From an uncultured Croceitalea sp. (GTDB lineage: Bacteria; Bacteroidota; Bacteroidia; Flavobacteriales; Flavobacteriaceae): 64,000 nucleotides of DNA. Positions 27,220 through 36,175 of the stretch are shown in pieces. The stretch spans positions 62,001 to 126,000 of the forward strand of contig CANLXH010000002.1 in assembly GCA_947495075.1 (NCBI GenBank), given 5' to 3'. The number at the start of each line of letters is the position of its first letter. Position 1 is the first letter of the stretch. The position numbers and the translations under genes were made by a program. A model generated the notes under the pieces. It was not told the origin of the DNA and ran no database searches. It was given only the letters and a program-made list of their open reading frames with translations.

Positions 27220-28353
27220 ATGGAAACTACAACTATACCTAAATTACACAAAGATGCACAAGACTTTATGCCAATAAATGGCACGGATTATATTGAACTT
27301 TATGTTGGTAATTCCAGACAGGCGGCCCATTTTTACAAATGCGCCTTTGGCTTTCAGTCGTATGCCTATGCAGGGTTACAGACCGGTCTAAAAGACCGTG
27401 AAAGTTATGTTGTAATCCAAGATAATATTAGACTTGTATTAACCTCTCCTCTAAAAAGTGGTACTGAAATTGGAAAACATATAGATACCCATGGAGATGG
27501 AGTAAAAGTGGTGGCACTTTGGGTAGACGATGCTACTTATGCCTACAAGACTGCCATAAGCAAAGGAGCCAAATCTTATATGGAGCCGGTGACGGAAGAA
27601 GATGAAGACGGAAAAGTGGTTCGTGCCGGAATCTATACCTATGGCGAAACCGTTCACATTTTTGTAGAACGTAAGGATTACGAAGGAACGTTTTTACCTG
27701 ATTACACAGCTTGGGAAACTCCAGATTTTAATCCTGCACCAACGGGATTAAAATATGTGGATCATATGGTAGGCAATGTTGGTTGGAACCGTATGAACCA
27801 TTGGGTAGAGTTTTACGAAAAAGTTATGGGTTTTGTAAATATCCTTTCTTTTGATGACAATGATATTTCTACGGAATACACGGCCTTGATGAGTAAGGTA
27901 ATGAGTAACGGCAACGGTAGAATTAAATTTCCAATCAATGAGCCTGCCGAAGGTGCAAAAAAGTCTCAAGTTGAAGAATACTTAGATTTCTATGAAGGGG
28001 AAGGGGTACAACACATTGCAGTAGCTACGGATGATATTATTAAAACGGTCCGAGATTTAAGAAGCCGTGGTATAGAATTCTTGACCATTCCCGACACTTA
28101 TTATGACGCAGTAACCGACCGTGTAGGTAAAATTGACGAAGACATTGCCCCATTAAAAGAACTTGGTATTTTGGTAGATCGCGATGATGAAGGTTATCTT
28201 TTACAGATTTTTACTAGGCCTATTGAACCCAGACCAACAATGTTTTTTGAAATCATTCAAAGAAAAGGGGCACAGTCATTTGGAAAAGGTAACTTTAAGG
28301 CACTCTTTGAAGCTATTGAACTTGAGCAACAATTAAGAGGTACTTTACACTAA
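27220..28353 (+). CDS. hppD: 4-hydroxyphenylpyruvate dioxygenase
   Basis: A 377-residue iron enzyme that turns 4-hydroxyphenylpyruvate into homogentisate in tyrosine breakdown. Two vicinal-oxygen-chelate halves are visible. The iron ligands are the His in YVDHMVGNV, the His in GVQHIAVATDD and the Glu in FFEIIQRKG. QIFTRPIEPRPTMFFEIIQR and GNFKALFEAIELEQ are family signatures. First gene of the operon, 15 bases before hmgA. Confidence 0.97.
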   Translation: METTTIPKLHKDAQDFMPINGTDYIELYVGNSRQAAHFYKCAFGFQSYAYAGLQTGLKDRESYVVIQDNIRLVLTSPLKSGTEIGKHIDTHGDGVKVVALWVDDATYAYKTAISKGAKSYMEPVTEEDEDGKVVRAGIYTYGETVHIFVERKDYEGTFLPDYTAWETPDFNPAPTGLKYVDHMVGNVGWNRMNHWVEFYEKVMGFVNILSFDDNDISTEYTALMSKVMSNGNGRIKFPINEPAEGAKKSQVEEYLDFYEGEGVQHIAVATDDIIKTVRDLRSRGIEFLTIPDTYYDAVTDRVGKIDEDIAPLKELGILVDRDDEGYLLQIFTRPIEPRPTMFFEIIQRKGAQSFGKGNFKALFEAIELEQQLRGTLH

Positions 28354-28368
28354 CTAAAATGTATAGTT

Positions 28369-29526
28369 ATGCCTATTTATCATAAACTAGGAAAGTTTCC
28401 GCAAAAAAGACATACGCAGTTCAATAAGCCAGATGGTAGTTTATATTATGAACAGCTATTCGGGACTATTGGTTTTGATGGGATGTCTTCTTTACTATAT
28501 CATGTGCACCAACCAACTCAAGTAAAAGAAATAGGTGAAGCTATCGACATGAGTCCAAAAATTTCCGAAGCAAAACATATTAAATCCAGAAAGTTAATTG
28601 GTTTTGATGTAGCTCCAAATGATGATTTTTTAGAGTCTCGTGAACCCATGCTTGTTAACAATGACATACATATTGGTTTAGCTGCTCCTAAAAAGTCGAT
28701 GACGTCTTATTTCTACAAAAATGCTGATGCTGATGAAATGTTATTTATTCACAAAGGCACAGGAATGTTAAAAACTTTTTTGGGAAATATCTCTTTTGAA
28801 TATGGAGATTACCTAATTATTCCACGTGGAATGATTTATCAAATTGAATTTGATACTGAAGACAATCGTATTTTATATGCGGAGTCTTTTCATCCCATAT
28901 ACACACCAAAACGCTACCGCAATTGGTTTGGGCAACTTTTAGAGCATTCTCCTTTTTGTGAGCGGGATTATAAGCTACCTGAAAATTTACAAACTCATGA
29001 TGAAAAAGGTGAGTTTACCATTAAAATTAAAAAACAAGGTATGCTACATAGCTTGGTATATGCAACGCATCCTTTTGATGTTGTAGGTTGGGATGGTTAC
29101 AATTATCCCTATGGGTTCTCTATCCATAATTTTGAGCCAATAACCGGTCGTGTACACCAACCACCTCCAGTGCATCAAACTTTTGAAACCAATGCTTTCG
29201 TAATCTGTTCTTTCTGTCCACGATTGTACGATTACCATCCAAAATCTATTCCCGCTCCATATAACCATAGTAATATTGATTCTGATGAAATGTTATATTA
29301 TGTAGATGGTGATTTTATGAGTAGAACTGATATTGGTCCTGGTTACATTTCTTTACATCCTGCGGGAATTCCACATGGACCGCACCCTGGCACTTACGAA
29401 GCAAGTATCGGTAAAAAAGAAACAGAAGAATTAGCTGTAATGATTGATACTTTTAAGCCATTACAATTAACAGAAAATGCCATGAAGATTGATGATGGCA
29501 AGTATTACAAATCTTGGATAGAATAA
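28369..29526 (+). CDS. hmgA: Homogentisate 1,2-dioxygenase
   Basis: A 385-residue cupin enzyme that opens the ring of homogentisate to give maleylacetoacetate. Signatures are QPPPVHQTFETNAFVICSF, DEMLYYVDGDFMSR and SLHPAGIPHGPHPGTYE, which hold the His and Glu iron ligands. It is shorter than the roughly 440-residue eukaryotic enzyme but normal for Bacteroidota. Second gene of the operon. Confidence 0.95.
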   Translation: MPIYHKLGKFPQKRHTQFNKPDGSLYYEQLFGTIGFDGMSSLLYHVHQPTQVKEIGEAIDMSPKISEAKHIKSRKLIGFDVAPNDDFLESREPMLVNNDIHIGLAAPKKSMTSYFYKNADADEMLFIHKGTGMLKTFLGNISFEYGDYLIIPRGMIYQIEFDTEDNRILYAESFHPIYTPKRYRNWFGQLLEHSPFCERDYKLPENLQTHDEKGEFTIKIKKQGMLHSLVYATHPFDVVGWDGYNYPYGFSIHNFEPITGRVHQPPPVHQTFETNAFVICSFCPRLYDYHPKSIPAPYNHSNIDSDEMLYYVDGDFMSRTDIGPGYISLHPAGIPHGPHPGTYEASIGKKETEELAVMIDTFKPLQLTENAMKIDDGKYYKSWIE

Positions 29527-29544
29527 ATAAGTAATGAGACGCTA

Positions 29545-29617
29545 GATTTTTAGATATAAGCAATTTTTTATTTTAACTATCTAACATCTAATTTCTCAAA
29601 TCTAATATCTAAAAATC
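29545..29617. repeat. Inverted repeat rich in TCTAA/ATCTAA motifs between hmgA and fahA
   Basis: GATTTTTAGATAT (29545-29557) is repeated exactly, inverted, at 29605-29617. Between them lie further ATCTAA-type hexamers. Such AT-rich repeats are seen in flavobacterial intergenic spaces. It fills the gap between two genes of one operon, so it may affect mRNA stability. Confidence 0.6.
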
Positions 29618-29620
29618 AAC

Positions 29621-30841
29621 ATGATAATAAACATACCTGAAGACTCAGATTTCTCTATACATAATATCCCTTTTGGAATTTTTTCAACACAAGAACGAAG
29701 CCCTAGAGCTGGAGTAGCCATTGGAGAACATATTTTAGATTTAGCCGTAGTAGCTGAGCTAGGTGTTTTTGACTTTAATACTGCTGTATTCGAAAAAGAT
29801 ACTTTAAACGACTTTATCTCTCTTGGAAAACAGATAACTAAAAAAGTTCGTAGAGACATACAGATTTGGCTACAGGATGACAACTCTATCCTAGCTGGGA
29901 AACCAGAACTTTTTGTAGAGCAAAAGGATGCAGAAATGCATATGCCCGTTGCAATAGGAGATTATACCGATTTCTATTCCAGTATTGAACATGCTACAAA
30001 CGTAGGCAAGATGTTCCGTGACCCAGAAAATGCATTACTGCCAAACTGGAAACACATTCCGGTTGGGTATCACGGTAGAGCCAGTTCAATTGTGGTGAGC
30101 GGAGTACCGGTTCATAGACCAAAAGGACAAACTATTCCAAACGATTCAAAACAACCTATTTTTGGACCATCTCAGCGTGTGGATTTTGAATTGGAAATGG
30201 GCTTTATTACTGGAAAAAATACTACGCTCGGAGAGTCAATTTCTACTAAGGAGGCAGACGATTATATTTTTGGATTGGTATTACTAAATGACTGGTCTGC
30301 ACGCGACATTCAAAAATGGGAATATGTACCATTAGGACCATTCTTAGCAAAAAACTTCGCATCACATATCTCACCTTGGATAATTACTTTAGAAGCGTTG
30401 AAGCCTTTTTCGGTTTCTGGTCCAAAACAAGAACCTCAAGTACTTCCATATTTAGAATATCAAGGTGATAAAAATTATGATATTCATCTAGAGGTAAGCA
30501 TTACTCCAGAAGGTAGCGAAAAGCAAACGGTATGCCGTTCAAATTTTAAATATATGTATTGGAATATGCAGCAACAATTGGCTCACCACACAGTAAATGG
30601 GTGTAATATTAATATAGGTGATTTATACGGTTCTGGTACTATTTCTGGTAAAGATGAAAACTCTTACGGTTCTATGTTAGAATTAGCTTGGATGGGCACT
30701 AAACCTGTGAAAATGAAAGATGGTAGTGAACGTAAGTTTATAAATGATGGAGATACGGTAACTATGAGAGGATTTGCGGAAAAAGACGGAAAAAGAGTTG
30801 GTTTTGGAGAAGTCACTGCTAAAATCCTTCCAACAAAATAA
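29621..30841 (+). CDS. fahA: Fumarylacetoacetase
   Basis: A 406-residue hydrolase that cuts fumarylacetoacetate into fumarate and acetoacetate, the last step of tyrosine breakdown. The N-terminal domain is followed by YTDFYSSIEHATNVGKMFR, the HIPVGYHGRASS loop, and FELEMGFITGKN and NDWSARDIQKWEYVPLGPFLAKN, which supply the metal and substrate ligands. A maleylacetoacetate isomerase, needed just before this step, is not encoded in the window. Confidence 0.96.
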   Translation: MIINIPEDSDFSIHNIPFGIFSTQERSPRAGVAIGEHILDLAVVAELGVFDFNTAVFEKDTLNDFISLGKQITKKVRRDIQIWLQDDNSILAGKPELFVEQKDAEMHMPVAIGDYTDFYSSIEHATNVGKMFRDPENALLPNWKHIPVGYHGRASSIVVSGVPVHRPKGQTIPNDSKQPIFGPSQRVDFELEMGFITGKNTTLGESISTKEADDYIFGLVLLNDWSARDIQKWEYVPLGPFLAKNFASHISPWIITLEALKPFSVSGPKQEPQVLPYLEYQGDKNYDIHLEVSITPEGSEKQTVCRSNFKYMYWNMQQQLAHHTVNGCNINIGDLYGSGTISGKDENSYGSMLELAWMGTKPVKMKDGSERKFINDGDTVTMRGFAEKDGKRVGFGEVTAKILPTK

Positions 30842-30846
30842 AAATG

Positions 30847-30910
30847 TTATTCCGATAGAGTAAATCGACGAGGAATCTAAATTAGATTTCTCACGTTCGT
30901 TCGAAATGAC
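30847..30910. repeat. REP/MITE-like palindromic intergenic element
   Basis: An imperfect palindrome of about 64 bases: TTATTCCGATAGAG at one end and TTCGAAATGAC at the other, with a perfect AATCTAA-A-TTAGATT centre at 30874-30888. The outer arms pair loosely. Elements of this kind, with GAAATGAC ends, occur in many flavobacterial intergenic regions. It lies 5 bases after fahA and 17 before the next start. Confidence 0.6.
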
Positions 30911-30927
30911 AAAAGCTAATAAAACAA

Positions 30928-31800
30928 ATGACAAAAACGATAGACCCAAACTCAATTCCTCAACCAGAGCTGCATTCTTATTTGCTTTCTGCAGTAGCAC
31001 CCAGACCTATTTGTTTTGCCAGTACTATCGATAAAGAAGGTAATGTAAATTTAAGTCCGTTTAGTTTTTTCAATGTTTTTAGTTCTAATCCCCCAATAAT
31101 GATATTTTCACCTGCCCGTAGCGGTCGGGATAATTCATTAAAGCATTCGCATATCAATGTAAAAGAGGTTCCAGAAGTAGTCATCAATATTGTAAATTAC
31201 CCTATTGTTGAGCAAATGTCCTTATCGAGTACAGCTTACGATAAAGGAGTGAACGAGTTTGAAAAAGCTGGTCTTACACAAGTAGCTAGCAAAAAGGTTA
31301 AACCTCCGCGCGTGGGCGAAGCTCCTGTTGCCTTTGAATGTTCTGTAACAAAAGTTATTGAGCTTGCAGATACGCCTGGAGCAGGAAATCTAATTCTAGC
31401 AAAAGTTGAACTCATACACATTAATGAAAAATACCTTACAGATAACAAGCTAGATACCAAAAAGCTAGATTTGGTTGGTCGCATGGGCAGTAGTTGGTAT
31501 ACTCGTTCTAGTGGCGATTCTTTGTTTGAGATTCCAAAACCTATACGAACTAAAGGAATTGGAGTTGATGGTTTACCTAAAAGTATTCAGAACAGTACTG
31601 TATTAAGTGGCAATAATTTAGGACGTTTAGGCAATGTTGAAGATTTACCAAGTGCTTCTGAAATTGATGATATAAGTAAATTAGATGAAGTTAAATCACT
31701 AAGCAAACCTAAAGAATTACATACAGTTGCAAAAAGAATTTTAGAAGCTGGAGATACCAAAAAAGCTTTATCCATTTTATTATATGCTGAAAAAATTTGA
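30928..31800 (+). CDS. Flavin reductase-like (FMN-binding split barrel) protein
   Basis: A 290-residue protein of the DIM6/NTAB flavin reductase group. The FMN-binding domain lies in residues 1-200: LLSAVAPRPICFASTIDKEGNVNLSPFSFFNVFSSNPP is the signature. The last 90 residues are less conserved and helical. It is placed in the homogentisate operon although the pathway needs no flavin reductase. It could supply reduced flavin to an enzyme elsewhere, or the link may be regulatory only. Confidence 0.85.
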   Translation: MTKTIDPNSIPQPELHSYLLSAVAPRPICFASTIDKEGNVNLSPFSFFNVFSSNPPIMIFSPARSGRDNSLKHSHINVKEVPEVVINIVNYPIVEQMSLSSTAYDKGVNEFEKAGLTQVASKKVKPPRVGEAPVAFECSVTKVIELADTPGAGNLILAKVELIHINEKYLTDNKLDTKKLDLVGRMGSSWYTRSSGDSLFEIPKPIRTKGIGVDGLPKSIQNSTVLSGNNLGRLGNVEDLPSASEIDDISKLDEVKSLSKPKELHTVAKRILEAGDTKKALSILLYAEKI

Positions 31801-31803
31801 CTA

Positions 31804-32910
31804 ATGAATAAGACTATTGAGTCCATATTTAAGGCCCATTTAAAACCAAAAGAAGTTTATCAAGGAGGTAAAAATCCTCCAGTATCAGCAGGGAAAATAT
31901 ATAAAATGTCCTCTAATGAAAATCCTTTAGGACAATCTCCAAAAGCAACGGAAGCATTATTAAAAGCCGCACAGACCATAGGTGTTTATCCAGACCAGAC
32001 TGATATTCGATTACGTGAAGCTTTGGTAAAAGATTTTGATGGTCAATTAGATGTAGACCAGTTTATATGTGGAAATAGCGGTTCTGAAATCATTGATATG
32101 CTTCTTAGAGCTTTTATTAATGAAGATGATGAAGTAATTTATTCTAACCCATGCTTTTTACCATACGCCGTTTTTTCTAGATGGTACGGTGCTAAACAAA
32201 TCGATGTTCCTTTACTATATCCAAGTTATGACTTGGATGTAGAAAGTATTCTGAATGCCATTACAGAGAAAACTAAAATTATTTTTTTAACCAGTCCAAA
32301 CAATCCAACGGGGACTTATATACCAAAGCCAGTTTTAGATGATTTTATAAATAAAATTCCGAAAGATATTATTATTGTTTTTGATGAGGTTTATCGTCAT
32401 TTTGCCAATGTTGAGGATTATGTTTCAGGGTTATCCTACGTAAAAGAAGGACATAATGTAGTGGCTGTAAATAGCTTTTCAAAAACCTATGGTTTAGCTG
32501 GTCAACGCATCGGGTATTGCTATACCACAAATACTATTGCGAACTACATTCGCCAAATTCACAAACCTTTTTTACTCCCAATTACTTCAATTGAAGCTGC
32601 AATTGGAGCTTTAAATGATACTAAATTTATTGCTGAAACAGTTAAAACTGTTCAAGAAGGAAGAAATTATTTGGCAAATGAATTTGATAAATTAGGAATT
32701 ACCTACTGGCCTTCGCAGAGCAATTTTTTCATTATAGACCCTCCATTATCAGAATTTGAGTTTACTGATATTCTCATGGAACAAGGAATAATGGTGCGCC
32801 CAGTTTCTCAATTTGGTGCTCCCGGAAAAGTCAGAATTACTATTGGCACACAAGAAGCTAACGATGCTTTAGTAAATGCTCTAAAAAAAATAAAAACTAT
32901 TGCTTGGTAA
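31804..32910 (+). CDS. PLP-dependent class I/II aminotransferase (HisC-like)
   Basis: A 368-residue fold-type I aminotransferase. SSNENPLG near the start, SPNNPTGTYIP, VFDEVYRHF and SFSKTYGLAGQRIGY (PLP lysine) are all in place, and MVRPVSQFGAPGKVRITIG closes the pocket. HisC-like enzymes often accept aromatic amino acids. Its position after fahA suggests it converts tyrosine to 4-hydroxyphenylpyruvate, the hppD substrate; histidine synthesis is the alternative. It starts 3 bases after the flavin reductase stop. Confidence 0.85.
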   Translation: MNKTIESIFKAHLKPKEVYQGGKNPPVSAGKIYKMSSNENPLGQSPKATEALLKAAQTIGVYPDQTDIRLREALVKDFDGQLDVDQFICGNSGSEIIDMLLRAFINEDDEVIYSNPCFLPYAVFSRWYGAKQIDVPLLYPSYDLDVESILNAITEKTKIIFLTSPNNPTGTYIPKPVLDDFINKIPKDIIIVFDEVYRHFANVEDYVSGLSYVKEGHNVVAVNSFSKTYGLAGQRIGYCYTTNTIANYIRQIHKPFLLPITSIEAAIGALNDTKFIAETVKTVQEGRNYLANEFDKLGITYWPSQSNFFIIDPPLSEFEFTDILMEQGIMVRPVSQFGAPGKVRITIGTQEANDALVNALKKIKTIAW

Positions 32911-33385
32911 AAACTGCTTCAGCACCAGCATAGTTCTGAGCATTTATCTCTTCTCCTGCAATTATTAAAGTATTACCATCTAACTCAATCGTAATAGTTT
33001 CTTCTTGATTAGCACCAGTAAGTGTTAATTGATTTCCTTCCAGAACCCATTCTGCTGTTTCAACAGTGCTATTATCCGGACAAGGTACGTCTAGACCCAT
33101 AGGTCCAGAATTTACTTCAATAAAATTCACTTTATCTTCAGAAGAAACACTTCCATCAGCATTAAAAGTAAAACTTACCAAGAAACAATTTTCTTGGACT
33201 AATTGATCTACAATTTCATCTGCCAAATTTAGTGATGTGTCGTTTGGGTCATCTGGAAAACGAACATCTGTCATATTCCAAGTCCCTACTAGAGTTGAGG
33301 CTTCTAGCCCGCCATCATTCTCATTATCTGTAGAACATGCAGTAAAAAATAGTACTGCACCAAGCATTATTATAACTTTTTTCAT
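32897..33385 (-). CDS. Lipocalin-like lipoprotein
   Basis: A 162-residue lipoprotein (MKKVIIMLGAVLFFTAC, lipobox FTAC). The mature part begins a lipocalin-like domain: LVGTWNMTDVRF, then VSFTFNADGSV, AEWVLEGNQLTLTG and ITIELDGNTLIIAG. Small lipocalin lipoproteins of this kind are common in Flavobacteriaceae and unassigned. The frame extends to 33433, but the ATG at 33385 gives the signal. It overlaps the aminotransferase tail by 14 bases. Confidence 0.75.
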   Translation of the reverse strand: MKKVIIMLGAVLFFTACSTDNENDGGLEASTLVGTWNMTDVRFPDDPNDTSLNLADEIVDQLVQENCFLVSFTFNADGSVSSEDKVNFIEVNSGPMGLDVPCPDNSTVETAEWVLEGNQLTLTGANQEETITIELDGNTLIIAGEEINAQNYAGAEAVFTKQ

Positions 33386-33458
33386 GTTTGGGGTTTTAAA
33401 GCTTATCCTACCAAAACGAAAAAAAGAAAACAATAGTGTATAACTGCTATTCTACTGA

Positions 33459-36083
33459 TTATAAGATAAATCGATAAGTTGCCTTGAGTAAAAAAGTATT
33501 GTCTCTTTGTCGCCCAAAAATTTGATTGTCTAAAGAACGACCTAAAGAATCTGTAGGGTCACTAAATCCAGTTATTCCTTGGGACCACACTAAAAATACT
33601 TCGGAACCAGGAATATATTCCCAACGCATTACCAAGTTAGAACGAAACTGTACAAAAGAAAAGTCTGGATTATTAAACTCATAATCCGTCACTGTATCCA
33701 AATCTTCATCAATCTGAAAAATTCCATCTTCATTCTGTGAAATTTGATTAGGTTCAAAAATGCTTATCCTTTCATTAAGATTTTCAGCTATAGAGTTATT
33801 TACAAAATTAAAATTGGTATATGTTCCTCTAGAGATAAAAGGTTGTCCATAAAATTGGATACTCAAGTTTGGGTTAATACTATAATTAAAACGAAGTGTA
33901 GTACTAAATGTTCGTTGATCTATTTCTCCCAAAATATAACGTGGTGCACCTGCAAAATCTCTCTCGGTTATGTATTGCGTTTTGCTTGGATTCTCTTCGT
34001 ATTCAAAATTAAGTGAAAGACTAAAAGTATCAAAAGGTTGATATCTTGTTCGTAACACATATCTCACTAAAGAAAAATTATCTTGTTTAGCCTGACTATT
34101 TACATAGCCGACAGTAGCATTAAATTTTTTACTTCTATCAGTTCCTGCAAAAACAAAAAAGAAGTTTTCTTCATTAAAACGCCATCGAGGCCCACCTCGT
34201 AAAATTGTATTCAAAAAAATACGAGGTTTATGGGTTGCACCACCTTCTGTAAACCAATTATTGGCGTAGTTTATAAAACCTCTAAAATCATATTGCACTC
34301 TATTGTAATTGCCTTCAAAATCAAAAGCGCTACTCTGGCCAAGTGTTAAGTTAGCCGTACGCAATAACTTAGTGGGTTTAAGAAAACGATATTGAAGATT
34401 TGCAAATTGTCTAATATCATCTGCTTGTCTTAAGAAACCCACATCATTTAACTCAAGTTCCGGAGAACGCCAAAACCCACCAGTTTCAAATCGCCAGTTT
34501 CCACCTCCAGATTTACCAAAATTAATTTTCCCTCCAGTTCCTGTGAGAGAAGTTCTAGTTGGATTTATTTGAACATGAGTAGCATCTGTTCGCTGAAAAA
34601 GATGCGCTAAACTCTGTTGGGTTCTTAATATTGCCTCTGGACTTCCTGTAACATGACTTGTAACAATATTACCTTCTATATAGTAATTTCTATTCTGCCA
34701 ACTGTGCCTAAAGTCTAAACCTCCAGTATAAGCCGCCTCGTGTAAAAAACTCAAATTATCTTCTAATTTGCGATTAGTAGCCGTAAAAATTCCACCAACA
34801 AAAGAATTTCTTTCATTAAAGTCTTTCTGAAGTCTACCTACTAGGTAATTGGTAAAAGGCTCGACTAATTCTTCTCTACGATCTCCGTTTGAATCAACTT
34901 CCGCAAAAACTTTGCCCGTAACACTTTCCAACAAACCAATAGACCAGCCATTTTTGGTTTTTCCAGAAAATTTTGCTGCACCAAGAATTGCCGTATTGTT
35001 TGGCACATCAGCAAATTCACCATCTCCTAAACTAGGGAAACCTTGTGGACTCCTACCAATACGACGACTGTAAAAAACATTATCATTACCATTTGCAAAT
35101 TCGTAATCAAAAATGTTTTTATTCTCAACAAAAAATGGTCGTTGTTCTCGAAAAAATATCTGAAACCCATCAAGAGCAATAGCTCCAGGGTCTGCCTCTA
35201 CCTGACCAAAATCTGGATTCACAGTAAGATCCAATGTTAAATCATTAGTAATTCCAATTTTAGCATCTAAACCTCCATTTAATCTAAAATCTGTTCCATC
35301 TCTAAAAGGGTTTCCATCCTCAGCTGGGTAAGTATCTAATTGCTTAACAACAAAAGGCTGAATTTCTAATTGTTTCTGAGGTTCAATATCTATCAACCCA
35401 TGTAATTCACCAAATTCACTTACAAACCCAGATAAATCTTGAGGTACACGTTGCCATACAGAACGTTCTTGCGCTCTAAAAAATAATCGTGTAACCTGTA
35501 GCCCCCATATTTGCTCTTTTGCTTTCCCAAACTTTAATTGGCTAAAAGGAATCTTAGCTTCTGCAGTCCAACCTTCACTATCAATATTTGAAGCAGTATA
35601 CCAAATTGGATTCCAGCTATCATCAAAATTATTACCATTCTCAGATACAAACTCATCTCCTTTTACACCTGCTGCTGTTGTTGTAAAAGAAAATGCGGTT
35701 CTTTTGTCATGATAGCTATCAATAATAATTGCCATTCTATCACCAGCGAAACCGTCCCGTCTTGACAATCTTTTTTCTATCTTATTTGGCTCAGAATCAT
35801 AACATCTGTATGCGACATAAAGGAATTTATCGTCGTACAAAATTTTAAACTTAGATTGCTCGCTTGGTGGTGTGTTCTCATCTGGCTCTCTTTCTATAAA
35901 TCCTCCAGACCAATCTACCAAACCCCATGATAAGTCATCCACAGTCCCGTCTATAATTGGAGCTGTATTTTCTTTTAATGGTTTTGTAGTATAAATAAGT
36001 TTTGGAACAATTAGTGTAGAATCTTGCGCTTTTGCATTAATCATAATGCACATTGCAAATACTAGAAAGAACGTTTTTTGCAT
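33459..36083 (-). CDS. DUF5916 protein with CBM9-like N-terminal domain (copy 1)
   Basis: An 874-residue secreted or outer membrane protein with a signal peptide ending near INAKAQ. The N-terminal domain (about 40-240) is like carbohydrate-binding module family 9: APIIDGTVDDLSWG, DDKFLYVAYRCYDSEP and GWTAEAKIPFSQLKF. The rest, about 600 residues of alternating aromatic strands ending in FLLKATYRFIL, is the DUF5916 region and looks like an outer membrane barrel. The ATG at 36083 is chosen over 36116 because it gives the signal peptide. Its substrate is unknown; the neighbouring copy is a paralog. Confidence 0.85.
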   Translation of the reverse strand: MQKTFFLVFAMCIMINAKAQDSTLIVPKLIYTTKPLKENTAPIIDGTVDDLSWGLVDWSGGFIEREPDENTPPSEQSKFKILYDDKFLYVAYRCYDSEPNKIEKRLSRRDGFAGDRMAIIIDSYHDKRTAFSFTTTAAGVKGDEFVSENGNNFDDSWNPIWYTASNIDSEGWTAEAKIPFSQLKFGKAKEQIWGLQVTRLFFRAQERSVWQRVPQDLSGFVSEFGELHGLIDIEPQKQLEIQPFVVKQLDTYPAEDGNPFRDGTDFRLNGGLDAKIGITNDLTLDLTVNPDFGQVEADPGAIALDGFQIFFREQRPFFVENKNIFDYEFANGNDNVFYSRRIGRSPQGFPSLGDGEFADVPNNTAILGAAKFSGKTKNGWSIGLLESVTGKVFAEVDSNGDRREELVEPFTNYLVGRLQKDFNERNSFVGGIFTATNRKLEDNLSFLHEAAYTGGLDFRHSWQNRNYYIEGNIVTSHVTGSPEAILRTQQSLAHLFQRTDATHVQINPTRTSLTGTGGKINFGKSGGGNWRFETGGFWRSPELELNDVGFLRQADDIRQFANLQYRFLKPTKLLRTANLTLGQSSAFDFEGNYNRVQYDFRGFINYANNWFTEGGATHKPRIFLNTILRGGPRWRFNEENFFFVFAGTDRSKKFNATVGYVNSQAKQDNFSLVRYVLRTRYQPFDTFSLSLNFEYEENPSKTQYITERDFAGAPRYILGEIDQRTFSTTLRFNYSINPNLSIQFYGQPFISRGTYTNFNFVNNSIAENLNERISIFEPNQISQNEDGIFQIDEDLDTVTDYEFNNPDFSFVQFRSNLVMRWEYIPGSEVFLVWSQGITGFSDPTDSLGRSLDNQIFGRQRDNTFLLKATYRFIL

Positions 36084-36120
36084 GGTTAAAATTGGTCTGG
36101 CTTGATGAATACTCAAAAAT

Positions 36121-36147
36121 AAAGGGCTTCAACGATTGAAACCCTTT
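36121..36147 (-). terminator. Hairpin after DUF5916 copy 2
   Basis: On the minus strand AAAGGG/CCCTTT and TTCAA/TTGAA pair around a 3-base loop, with one mismatch; ATTTTTGA follows. It lies 28 bases after the stop of the upstream DUF5916 gene. Confidence 0.6.
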
Positions 36148-36175
36148 GTTTAATTTTTAATTAACAGTATTACTG

